Positions 51,222 to 62,211 of a stretch of DNA of 64,000 nt are shown here, in pieces. Below the pieces are notes generated by a model. The model did not search any database and was not told the origin of the DNA. It saw nothing but the letters and a program-made list of their open reading frames with translations. Origin of the DNA: Colletotrichum lupini (lineage: Eukaryota > Ascomycota > Sordariomycetes > Glomerellales > Glomerellaceae); the NCBI RefSeq assembly GCF_023278565.1, contig NC_064677.1, positions 3,348,001 through 3,412,000 of the forward strand. Direction: 5' to 3'. The translations under genes were made by a program, and so were the position numbers. Position 1 is the stretch's first letter. The number at the start of each line of letters is the position of its first letter.

Positions 51222-52799
51222 CTACAGTTTTGCCGGCGGCTGGTTGACCGACTTCCAGCTCTCAATAATGGAATTCCTGGAACTGTCCAATCTCGCTTGA
51301 GAAGCCTGGTAGACTTTGGGGATACCCGTAGTCTTGAACTCAGACTGCTCCATAATCATCGATGCTACTCCCTTAGCCGAGAGGAAGATCTGCGGCATGC
51401 CATGGCCGTTGAATCCGGCAATGATGAATTGTTTCTCTTTTCCGGGAACGACGCCGACGTGCGGCAATCCGTCTGATGAGTATCCCATGACTGTATTGTT
51501 GTCAGTCACTGAAATTATATTTCGAGTCCGGCTGAATAGGGGCCAATTAACTTACTTCCGGTCCACACCTTTGACGTAGTCGCACCGCTGTCTTCCCATC
51601 CGCGGAACACACGCTGCATATACCCATCAAAATGCGTCTTCGCCGCCTCAATCAACTCGTCATCGTTGACCTTGTTATACCACGCCGATAAATCATGATA
51701 ATACGAGGACCGCGCACCGCCGACGACGATGCTTCCGTCCAGTCGGGGAATCAGGTACTCGTACTCCGTGTCGGACCAGCGGATGATGACCGAGTGAGGC
51801 AGCAATGGCGCAGGCGTCTTGCCGGGCGTGATGTGGCTGCAGATGCCGCGAACGGGGACAATCTTGTCGGCGAACTCGGGCAGGATGGACGACGTGTAGC
51901 CGTTTGTCGCGTACACGATCTTTGCGGCACGGACGGCGCCCCGCCCCGTGGTCAGCGTCAGGTAGCCGTCCGCGTCGGGGGTGCCGGTCACCTTCTCGAC
52001 GGGCGTGTGGGTCTGCAAGTTGACGCCGGCGTCGAGGGCCTTTGAGAGGAGGGCCAGGATTAGTTTGTATGGCCAGACGGTACCGGCGGTATATGATAGG
52101 CATCCCTTTACTCCCTTAACACCTGATAGCTGGTGGTAAACAGTTAGTAGCTGAGTCTAAAGCGCGGGCCGCAGCTCAACTTACTTGCTCCGCTTCGGCG
52201 CCGTCGGCGTAGTACACGTCCTTCATTACGGAAACGCCAGCTTTCCTAAGCAGCTCAACGTTTGCCTTCATCTTATCGCGGATACTCTCTGACATCAAGG
52301 CATCGACTGCCCTAGTCAATACAAAGTCACAGTCAATGCCTTCGGCTTCAATGGTCTTCTTCACTTCCATGAGGTTCTTGGCCTCGAACTCCGCACATTC
52401 CTTCGCAGTCTCGATGCCATGTGTGGAAACGAAACTTGCGGGACGATTGTACGGATCCGGCTTCAGATGGCCGCCTATACCATATCTCAAGTCAACAAGG
52501 AAGCTCAATTGAGAAGACATGACAATGATGGGGCTGTCAGACATACCATTGCGTCCAGTTGCCCCGGAACATGCCTGTCGGGCCTCAAGGATCAAAATCT
52601 TTGGCGGCGCAACACCACGCGCCTTGCACTGGTCGAGGATGTGGTATACCGTAGCAACACCTGCATAGCCTGCACCAATGACTGCAATGTCAACTTCGGC
52701 TGGCAGCTCCGGGGTAGACCGGTGATCGTCTAGAGGGTGCGGGGATGACCTCCAGAAGGAGGTCGTGGAGTTGGGGACGGGGAGCGGGGAAACGGGCAT
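51222..52799 (-). CDS. FAD-dependent oxidoreductase, DAO family
   Basis: Exons are 52799-52547, 52474-52185, 52129-51556 and 51490-51222 (minus), giving 461 aa. A Rossmann FAD-binding motif IGAGYAG sits at residues 41-47 with the DIAV strand before it, followed by ILEARQACSGATGRNGGHLKP, the GATGRN/GGH signature of the D-amino-acid-oxidase-like family. The C-terminal FAD segment reads WTGIMGYSSDGLPHVG and later FIIAGFNGHGMPQIF. The family oxidises amines or amino acids to imines with O2. No signal peptide is seen. The substrate is unknown. It is divergent from the UNC93-like gene, with 1 kb between the starts, and lies outside the inverted island. All exon joins keep frame. Confidence 0.88.
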
Positions 52800-53803
52800 G
52801 GCTGTGTGACAGGGTGTGTGTTTGTCTTTCTTGGGGGAGAATCAGACACGAAATGTTTTGAGTGACTGTTTTCATTTGCACGAGACAGAAGTGGGAGACC
52901 AAGCCGCCGCGTCCGCCGTTATAATTAAAGGCTCAAAAGCCTCGAGCGCGGATGTTCCATCACGGTCCGCACCAAGTAGGCGAGCGCCGGGGGTGGGGCG
53001 GGGCCGGGACGGGAAACCTGTCGGGAAAGCTGTTCCGTCCGGTGAGCGGACTCAATTGTGCCTCCTTACTACCTTACTCGTAAAGTCAAGGAGGGCCAGG
53101 GAGGGGACCGAAATGTTCAAAGGGTAAAACAACTGACCGGCCCGGTCGTTTGCGGGGAACCCCCGTTTGGGTATGCGTTTCCGTAAAGTTTATCAGCAGC
53201 GATCCTTCAATTCTCGGCCTGTTTAAAGCCCATTCAGATAATCCTCCACCACCTAACCCAGGACAGCGGTTGCAGCACAACCCTTTAGAGTTATCGACCG
53301 GCCCGGTCAGGATATTGGGATTAGAACTCAGGCGCGAAAAAAGGCCCGCTCTTCCCATGTGTGTCCCATACATATCCCAATCCCTTGCGAGCATGACGCT
53401 GCTTATCTGCGTATCTCCATGTTGGGGTGGCTGACAGATAAACCGGGGAAGCACCAACTACCGATAACCACGATAAGCCTTTACTGGCTCGGTGAGACTG
53501 GGCAGGCCCCGGAAGATAGGTAGACAAACTGACACAGTAATCAAGCAGTAGGTCTACGAATCGAACTGTCCAACATGGCTGTACCCAGTGATCCTTACCC
53601 AACCCCAGAATGGAAACCATCATCCGCACTGACTAGTTGAATGGCTCTCTGGCAAACTACATCCATCCTGGAATGAACCAATGGCAGCCTCTCTAATGAT
53701 ATGACAACACCCCTATATACAGGCCAATACCAGGCCCATCGACTCATCCCCAGACTCGACACCCGCGGTCTCTAGCACGTCTCCAGTGCTCTCTTCAAAC
53801 ACC
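52800..53803. promoter_or_regulatory. Divergent promoter region between FAD oxidoreductase and UNC93-like genes
   Basis: 1.0 kb between two divergent starts. No gene is recognised. Two imperfect GACCGGCCCGGTC palindromic stretches lie near 53,135-53,150 and 53,298-53,310 and could be regulator sites or chance. Confidence 0.45.
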
Positions 53804-55740
53804 ATGGCAACTACACAGACAAAGGACGACACCAAGATCCCCGAGACGACTAGCTATCCCGAAGCGACTGACCATGCCGCCGGCACCAGCTACGTGTACG
53901 ATGAGGGCGCCGTCGAGAACGTCGACGAGGCCTACCTCCGGGCCTCCAAGTCGACGAAGTTCTACAGAGGCGTGTTGTTCCAGATGATCCTTTTTGGAGC
54001 GTAAGTAAAACTTGTCTTGGAACAAAGTCCCGAAATCGCGGGTTCGAATTTAATGTCTTCATGTAGGCTGTCCTTCGTCGGTCCTGCCATGTCGGACGCC
54101 ATCTCTAACCTCGGGGGTGGTGGTCTCTCGACACCATACTTGGCCAACTTGGCGACTGCCCTCAGCTATATGGCCGGCTGTCTGATCACCGTATTTGGCG
54201 GACCTCTGATCAACAAGATTGGAATCAAGTGGTCTTGTATGATCGCCGCCGTCACCATGCCTCTTGCTGGTTCGGCCTACTATGTGAGCGCAAAGTACTC
54301 GATAGACTGGTATCTTCTCTTTGCAAGAGTACGTCATGCCCCTTCCTGCACTCTGACTATGTCGCTCTGGAGCTAACTTGGTACACAGCTCCTTGGGGGG
54401 TTCACATCTGGTTTTCTCTACGTCGCCGAGACGGCTGCCATGCTGTCGTATCCGGAAGCAGACGACAGAGGTTTCTACCTGGGTAAGGAAGGTTCTGGGA
54501 GCTCTTTGGGTATGCTTGTGTTAATAAAGTTGGCCAGGTATCTGGTCTGCCATGAGAAACTCTGGCAGTGTCATGGGAGGCGCCATCAACTTCTCGACCA
54601 ACTACTCCAAGGCCAATGCTGGTGGTATCGCGTGGTCCACTTACTTGATCTTCGTCGGCTTCGGTAAGCACCCTTCGCCCCATGCCCAAAACCGACTTGG
54701 CCCATGTTCTAACACGAATCCCTGACAGAATGCACTGGAACGATCTGGGCTCTCCTCCTATCTCCCACCAGACGCGTACGACGTCGTAACGGCGCAAAGA
54801 TCCCCATGGCCAGCAGCATCAGCTGGAAGAGAGAACTCATTGCGTTGTGGAGACACTTGCAGCGCCCAAAGGTGAGCACAGCCAGTCAACCCCTAATGAC
54901 TTTGACGAAGTATTGACGGCCCAAACCCTTAGACATGGCTCATGTCCATCCCGGCCTTCTACTCCTTCTTCTTTGGCGGAACCATGGGCACCTATCTCTC
55001 CCTGCACTTCTCCGTCCGGGCCCGCGCACTTTCGTCGCTGATTACTCGTGAGTAACTCTCCTTCGTCTTCTAATCACCGTCGTTTCCCGAATCAAGCTGA
55101 AAATTGCATCTGATAGCGGCAATCACCATTGTCATGGTCCTCGCCTACGGAAAACTCTTGGACACGTCCCGCTGGTCACAAGCCCGGCGAGCGTGGATCT
55201 CTTTCTTCTTCTGGGTCATCCCCCAGGCCATGTGCTTCATCTGGATCGGCATCGAGTACAGCAAGTTCGGCGGAGGCAAAATCGAGGAGGCCCTCGACTA
55301 CGAGTTGTACGTCGTCCACCATCCCTGTGCCCCTTCTCTGACTCAAAGCATCGCTAACAGTATCGCTTCCCAACAGGCACACCAGAAGATGGGCCGAAGC
55401 TTACCTTCCCTATCTGATCATGTTTTCAACCGGTTACTGGACCCAATTGTCTCTCTACTGGATTCTCGGCACCTTCTCCACGGACGTTGGATCCTCTTCC
55501 CGCTCGGGTGGTCTGTTCCGCGCTTTTGAGACGGCCGGCCAGGCCGTCTCGTACGCTCTCAACTCCAAGACCAGCGCCGACCCTAGAATTCCTTTCTATG
55601 TTAATGCTGCACTGATGGCTATCACTATTCCTTGCATGGTATTCCTCATCAGGCTGGTTCCGGAGGCGCCTGCTTCAACGGACATAGATGCGGGAGATGT
55701 TGTTGAAGATCAGGCAGAACGGGACCCTGATAACAAATAG
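53804..55740 (+). CDS. UNC93-like MFS transporter
   Basis: Eight exons encode 496 aa: 53804-54000, 54067-54328, 54389-54482, 54538-54663, 54729-54871, 54933-55047, 55117-55306 and 55377-55740. A 50-residue polar N-terminus precedes about eleven or twelve hydrophobic spans. The first span FYRGVLFQMILFGALSFVGPAMSDAISNLGGGG is the UNC93 (former DUF895) opening, and GIWSAMRNSGSVMGGAINFSTN is its conserved span 5. The tail is acidic. Fungal members of this family are plasma-membrane or vacuolar transporters of unknown cargo. The gene shares a divergent promoter region with the FAD oxidoreductase, so cargo and enzyme substrate may be related. Codon use is normal and every splice join keeps frame. 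Confidence 0.87.
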
Positions 55741-58700
55741 AACATGTCTGCTTTCTGACTTTACTGTTTGAGAGCGTGAGATCGGCTGTTTCTATACAAC
55801 GTTGAGGTACCATAGGAATGATGAAATGAGGCATTGACTACCTGAAGCCTCTGACACGCATCAATGCCCCGGTGAATGATTGTACAACGCTTCTTGGTCT
55901 TGCAATAGTTTTATTGGAGCACACTTGAACACTTGATTCGCAATTTGCGACACGATAAGGGGCGTTCAAGATATCCCGCAATTCGTAGGTTCTCTTTTGC
56001 GACACCCCACCCTTACAACTATTACTTTATCAATCGACCTTGGCCGTACTTAGAGAACGTCAAAGTCCAAGTTCACAGTCAGCGCATTCAGCTCGTTGTG
56101 TCATTTGCGGGCACACTTTGTTCTTCTTTCTTTACCAAGATCCTGACCTGTACTGCTTGTCAGATCGACGAAGCCTCACTGACCTACGTGGAAGCTGTCA
56201 GAAGTCTTGATTTTTTGAGACAAAGTGGACATGAGCTTGAAGGGTTGCAATAACACATTGTATCAATCAGCTGCGTCAGAGGTTTTATGTTGTACAAAAA
56301 TTCCAAAAGCTGATCATGCAAATTTCGTTTTTGACCGCAAGTCTAGCCATAGACATCCGTCGGGTTCCAACTCTCAATCGGAACTATGCTCTTCTCAGCA
56401 GTAACATAAGACGGAATATGCTCAGCAAAAAGATAGCAAAAGAAAAAATAAGAGAATAGAAGATTGGGAAACATAAGAACGAAAGGAGCAACAGCGTTAT
56501 TTGTAACATCAACTACATCTAGACTACCCCTACCTAGTGCATGTTTGATATCTGTACAGGACCGTCTCCCCAATCTTAGCCAAAAACAACCTGAACTTCC
56601 ATTTCAAATTCGGCTAACCTTGTGTAAGTATTGACCTCGACTGGTATCAGGGTATTCAAGCAAGGATTCAAACTACAGCTGAGAAATACCTGTTGATAGT
56701 TCATTGAAGCCGCCATCGACTTTTCTAACAACGGGATCCAAATTTCTCTGAAAACGGCATGGATCCCCTTGAACCATTGAACGTTGACAGGGTTGTCATC
56801 TCTTAGCTCCAAACTCAAACTCAAAATCGTCTGAACAATGGGAGGGAAAAAAACCCCCCCCAAGTCTGACCCCACCAAAACATCTCAAGATAGTTTGGCC
56901 TGGAGCGGGTAAAACGGGTGCTCCCGCTTGTAACGGTGACGTTTAGGACGGAGATGGAAAAGGCTCAGAGAAACATCCCTTTTGGCAAAAGCGTGTTTTT
57001 TTTTTCTCTTCGTCCGTTGTCTGCTTATTCTTGCATTATTCAGCATTGGGCTCCGGACGAACTCAGCCCGACGACATGTCAAAGAGACGGACGTTCCTTT
57101 TTTCTCTCTCTCTCTCTCTCTAGTTTCTCAGTGACATTCTGAGACCCGCCTTGTCGCTGGTTAGGTTCATGACTAACGTTACGGGAGTAAGAGTGCATCA
57201 TGGATTTCTTGCACACCGGTTCGACTTGCCCTGCATCATCAACTCTGAGAATAACTGCGCCCCTGACAGACGGTTACACAGATCATCTACAAAAAAAAAA
57301 GTGTTGACAAATCCCATGATCGCCTAGCACCCTTTTCTTCTCCAGCCTCTTGACTATTTCCCCCAAGTCTCATGGCAATGCGATGGGAATCAAGCATAGT
57401 AGGTACGCGCAACGCCAGAACCGAAAATCGCAGCACTTTTACCGTTACACACATGCAAACAAGAGAGACATTGCCTGGGCTCTCGTGAACAAAAGTGCAT
57501 CAATACACCTGAGCGACCATCACCGAGAGGTTCACCATGCCCTTCAGGTAGAAGTTGGCACGTGGGTTGGTCAGGTGTACCTTGGCATGTTGGGCATAAA
57601 GGTAAAACCCCCCCCCCCCCCCCAATCCTCCCCCATTCCCTGCAGCGAATATTACCCCACCCTCAGGTTTTCCCTCCTTCACCGAGACCACGGCCAATAG
57701 GGACGGCCCGGTCGCATCACCACCACACATTCATCCATCCTTTCGTCGCATCCGCCAGAAATCACCCTCACTCTTGTTGAGCTCTTTCAACCTAATGCCT
57801 GCCCGCATACACGCGATTTAGAATCCTACCATCTGGCCCTCCCCCCACAAGCCTCAGGGACGAGAGACCTTGCGGCACCTCCGTCCCGTATGGGGGAAAG
57901 GGAAGTCTAATTTGAACTCACGTCAAATATTGGAATCAAACCAACACTTACTTGCTTTCGGTGAAACAACTGTGATATTGGGAGTTCCGCCAAGGTCAAG
58001 TGGGTGGGGATTTCGGAGAAAGATTCTAGAGCACACCACGTCAACATGTTGCCCACCGGGAGAACATGGATGTTGGGGGGATTCGGGAGGTCGCATTCTT
58101 TTTCCCCTTCCCAGCATCTCTTCTCGTTGGATTCTCCTTCTTCCCACCCCCTTGTATTCCGTATGGTTCAGTTGCATTCGTTCACCCGTGCCCCAAAGTG
58201 CGAGGCGCCCGCGGCAGTTGGATAGTTACGTTCCGTTCCGTGCGCTGGGAAGGCTACCTTACCGTAAGGAACGGGGGGGGGGGGGGGGCAGCGGGCGGGA
58301 CGGGAACCTGGAACTCAAACTGGTGCCTGTTTTAATTTCCTGGCGGGTACCTTACAATGCAACGCTTCTCATTTTTTTTTTTCAACCGCTACTGTCTAGA
58401 GCCCAGACAAGCAAGACAGGCATGGCAGATATTTCCGCGATGATCACACATGGGAAATTGATCGTTAGACCTGGCCCCAAATTCCCCGAATCGAGCAGCT
58501 CTTCCCAAATAGTAGAAGTACCATGTATGTGGGGGGTCTCTCTCTCATCCTCACACGCATACACACACACCTGCGCTCACTCACCAAATCTCTCTCTCTC
58601 TTCAGTCCCCTTGCCTTTCCATCTTCCGTGCTTCCTCGATATACCTTGCCTCGTTCTTACGTGCATTACTGGTCAGGCCATGCGTTCCATTGCATATAGG

Positions 58701-60534
58701 CACAGAATCAACAACTCATTCCGCCACTCCCCCCTTCCACCTCACGCCTACGCACCCAACAGCCGCATACACACGCATACACGCCCATCCTTCGCTCCCC
58801 CACTCCCCATTTCCTTTCTGCACTCCCTACACACACCTATCATCGACGAAAGAAAAATAAATTGAGATGGATGGCATAGTGCATCAGGGGAACCAGCAGC
58901 CGCGCTCCGGCCGACACCCAGACCCGGGTGACAGAACCAACCCCAGTGACGAGGGGTCCTTTTTCTTCCCTTTCTGCTCCAGCCACGCGATCAGCCAGCT
59001 CACCGTCCACGCTGGGAGCTTTGCTTGGTATTCCATCATAGGTACGGAGTATATGCAGCTACCAACCCGGCTGTGTGTCCCGGCGTCTGTGTGTGTGTGT
59101 GTGCGTGCGTGAGAGCGCGTGTGTAACGTGTTGCAGACCGCCTTTTCGTTTACTGCCATCGGCAGTATCGATACCCGCGTCCCGTCAGCTCTGCTCGTTC
59201 GTCTGACGGGGAGTCTGAGCCTCATCAGTACAGCTGAGGATGATCAATCATCACAGACCTCAAGGTGGGTGAGGATACCTACTGCAGGTTACTCACTCCG
59301 TAATTGTCAGTGGTTCCCCTCAAGGCCCGGAGAGTCCACTCACAGATTATTGAATCTCTATTCTCTGTCCTGGCCCTGGCCCATGGAAAGCTTTTCAGCA
59401 GGACTCTCTCTCGCCTCCAGCTACCGGGCCAACATTACGCTTGGGCGAGACACACATGCTGCACGCCTGCATGGAAGCCTAGCAGCTATTAAACGCAGCA
59501 ATTACCACTAGGCCGGATTCGTTCACTTTTTCGTTCACCGCGCATGAAAGAGAGAGAAATAGGCAGTCATAGTTGGTAATTGGTAAATAAAAATTGGTAT
59601 CAATAATCCTAACTTCTCATACGTGCGTTCGAGGCATCCACCACAAGCAAGGGGTACATGATACTCGGGATCCTTCCTATCGGGCCCAGTTCCAATGTCG
59701 ACCCCAAGACAAAATAATGAGAAAAATAACAGTACACAAAAAGGTTGTGTTTGACGCTTATTCCCAACTCCATCGTGTTGCCACGCTTTTTGCCCCATGA
59801 TATCCCAATGCAAATCCCAGGGGTATCTGAAGAGTCTAGTAACTCTGTTGGAAGGCCAAATTTGTTTTCCTCTCTTTTTCATTCCGCGCGCCGCTTTCAT
59901 CCAAATGCACGCGTCCCAATCCCGTGGGGTGGTCTGAAAACTCCCATGACGCATCATGCAACAGCCCAACCTTCCGTGTGCCATGAACCCCCGCCTCCCC
60001 TCTCTTTGATGTATGTCCACTCACAGGCCAAAATGCCTGGCGAAAAGCCACCGCCTGCGTGTAAATAATGTTGTTCACCTCTCCCGAGTTTCGGGTCTCG
60101 GAAGAGTTGAGAATAAAGAAGAAACCGCTCAACAGCTCAAGGACTCGAAACTTTCGTACACTCCCCGTCGTAAGTAATATAACCTTAACCGCAGTATAGA
60201 AAATCCAAGGGAAGATACAAAAGCCAATCATTACCGCCTTGCTGAACAAGTGGACGACGACTTGAAGGAAATAACACCAAAACAAGAAAATTGTTCAGAC
60301 AGCCGCCTCAACCCAATAATTACCGCGAGAGAAATGACGCTCTGGATCAATGTTCGATTTTGTTTTCCAATGGACTGCTTCGTCTCAAGCCTTGTCGAGC
60401 ACGTCCGAATGTTGCTTTTCTTTACTCCGTTCCGTTCTTGTGGTATATACTCGATGTGATTCGCGGTCGTGTATTCGTGTGTGTTGGGAAACGTTGACGT
60501 ATGTGCGTGGGATCGCTTGGTTGCGATTTGGCCC
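55741..60534. other. Gene-free, simple-repeat-rich region
   Basis: 4.8 kb without a recognised gene. It holds a (TC)n run at about 57,100-57,121, a 16-C run at 57,608-57,623, a 16-G run at 58,273-58,288, CA-rich tracts near 58,555-58,570 and 58,765-58,790, and a (TG)n run near 59,085-59,103. The longest open frame, 57870-58865 (plus, 331 aa), crosses several of these repeats and looks spurious. It lies between the 3' ends of the UNC93-like and zinc-finger genes, so it is not an obvious promoter. Confidence 0.5.
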
Positions 60535-62211
60535 CTAGTAGATGGCATGGCTGGACTGGTGGTACATGCGATCTCGGTAGGCAGGAGGAATACCATCATA
60601 TCTGGGGCTGCTTGCGCTCGAGGACTGATCCATATCCGTGTCGTAAACCTCGTAGCCGTGCTGGTGATGTTGCATGTACTGTTCCGGGGGAGGCAGCCTC
60701 TTCGAGCTGTATGCTGCGAGGCTCGCGGGATTGGGCACGCGCTTGACCGGATAAGATGAGGGAGCAGTCCTGGACTTCGAGACACGGTTGCTGACCCTGC
60801 GGTCCTTGCCACGGCCCTTAATGCCCTTGTTACTGTTCTTGTAGAGGTTGGCAAAGTACCAGTACATCTCTCGCTGGTCATCGGACAAGCCGTCAATATC
60901 GGAAATGGAGACAATCCAGTCAGTCATTTCCATGAGGGTCTTCTCGTGGTACTTGTTTTGATGGTTCTGATGCCAAGTTAGCTGGATGGCCGTGAGGTAA
61001 GTCACCCCGACTCTACACACCTTGAGGTTGCCTCTTTGGGTAAACATCTTGTTGCATTGGTCGAGCTTGCAGACGAATGGCTTCGCATTAGTGTGTGTGG
61101 CCATGTGCGTCTGGAGGTTGCCACGCTGGGCAAACACTTTGCTGCATTGCTCGCAGCGGAAGGGCTTCTCGCCGGTATGGCGGCGCATGTGAGTCTGTAG
61201 GATGGTTAGTAAGGCCGTGCCGTGTTTGCTTCGAATCGGATGAACCAACCTTGAGGTTACCAGGTTGCGAGAAGGTTCGCTCGCAGTTCGGCCAAGTGCA
61301 TTTCTGCGAACAGTCAGCGTCATCCACATCACATTCGACTAAGTATGTGTACTTACGTATGGCTTTTCACCGGTGTGGGCGCGTTTGTGAGTGTCCAAGT
61401 GGGTGCTTTGATAGAAGCTTTTACCGCAGCCATCAATGTCACAAACGTAACGCTTGGTCTTGGGAGCATCCAACGAGTCTGTCGTTGTCGAGGGTGTCGG
61501 GGCCGAAGCAGCCGGGGTCGGTTCGGGCTGGACATCGTCAGCGCAGTCACTCAAGCCAGCGGACGCAGATCCGGGTCTTACCTTGGGAGATCTAGGCTCC
61601 GGCTTGACAACCTGTTCGGTCTCTGGGACGCCCTTGACAATATCCTCAGTGTCGTGCCTCTTCTGGATCGCCTTCATGAGAGTGTCGATAGCAGTGGTGA
61701 AGTTCACTGGGTCCGCGCTCGTGGGCTTGTTGAACTTGATTTCCTTGGTGTTGAGGGGGTGGGGCGTCTTTGGGTTGCTCATCTTCGTCTCGCTTCGGGT
61801 GGATGGGCTGCGATGTCGGTCATTCTGTCCCGAAGGTGACTCCTGAGGGTAGGAGCTGGCTCGCGGGACCTCATGCGCTGGGGCTACTACAGGCATGATC
61901 GATCGTTCTTGTTGCGCTGGCAGTCTGAAGGGCATGTTCATATTGGCCGGAGGTGAATCGTACTGAGCATATGCGAAGTGGTTTTGGGTCGGGCAGTGAT
62001 GGCCCATTGCCGGCATAGATGCGACACCGTAGTGGGAGCCAACCATGTAATGCGGAGAGATAACAGTGCCGTTCATGGGGGCAGAGGTAGCCGCTCTCGA
62101 GTCGTACTGCACAAAGGCTGTGTTATCCATCATCGCGTAGTCATGGCCGGCAGGCTGCTGCTGCCAGCGACCCCAAGCCTGGGGCGGGGCTGTCTGTTCC
62201 GTCAAGGCCAT
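60535..62211 (-). CDS. C2H2 zinc-finger transcription factor, four fingers (Azf1-like)
   Basis: Exons are 62211-61357, 61303-61250, 61194-61021 and 60966-60535 (minus), giving 504 aa. Residues 1-250 are Gln/Pro/Ser/Tyr-rich and disordered, probably activating. Four consecutive C2H2 fingers follow (about 255-362) with TGEKPY/F linkers between fingers 1-2 and 2-3: CDIDGCGKSFYQSTHLDTH, CTWPNCERTF, CEQCSKVFAQRGNLQTH and CKLDQCNKMFTQRGNLK. This arrangement resembles the glucose- and growth-linked Azf1 group, but I assign it only by pattern. The C-terminal 140 residues are basic, then Tyr/His/Ser-rich. Introns 2 and 3 cut fingers 2 and 4 at the same position, after GNLK. Targets are unknown. Confidence 0.86.

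Noticed and set aside
57870..58865. 331-residue open frame on the plus strand
   Set aside because: It crosses a 16-G run, a poly-T run and CA repeats, has no domain-like segment, and its composition follows the simple repeats.
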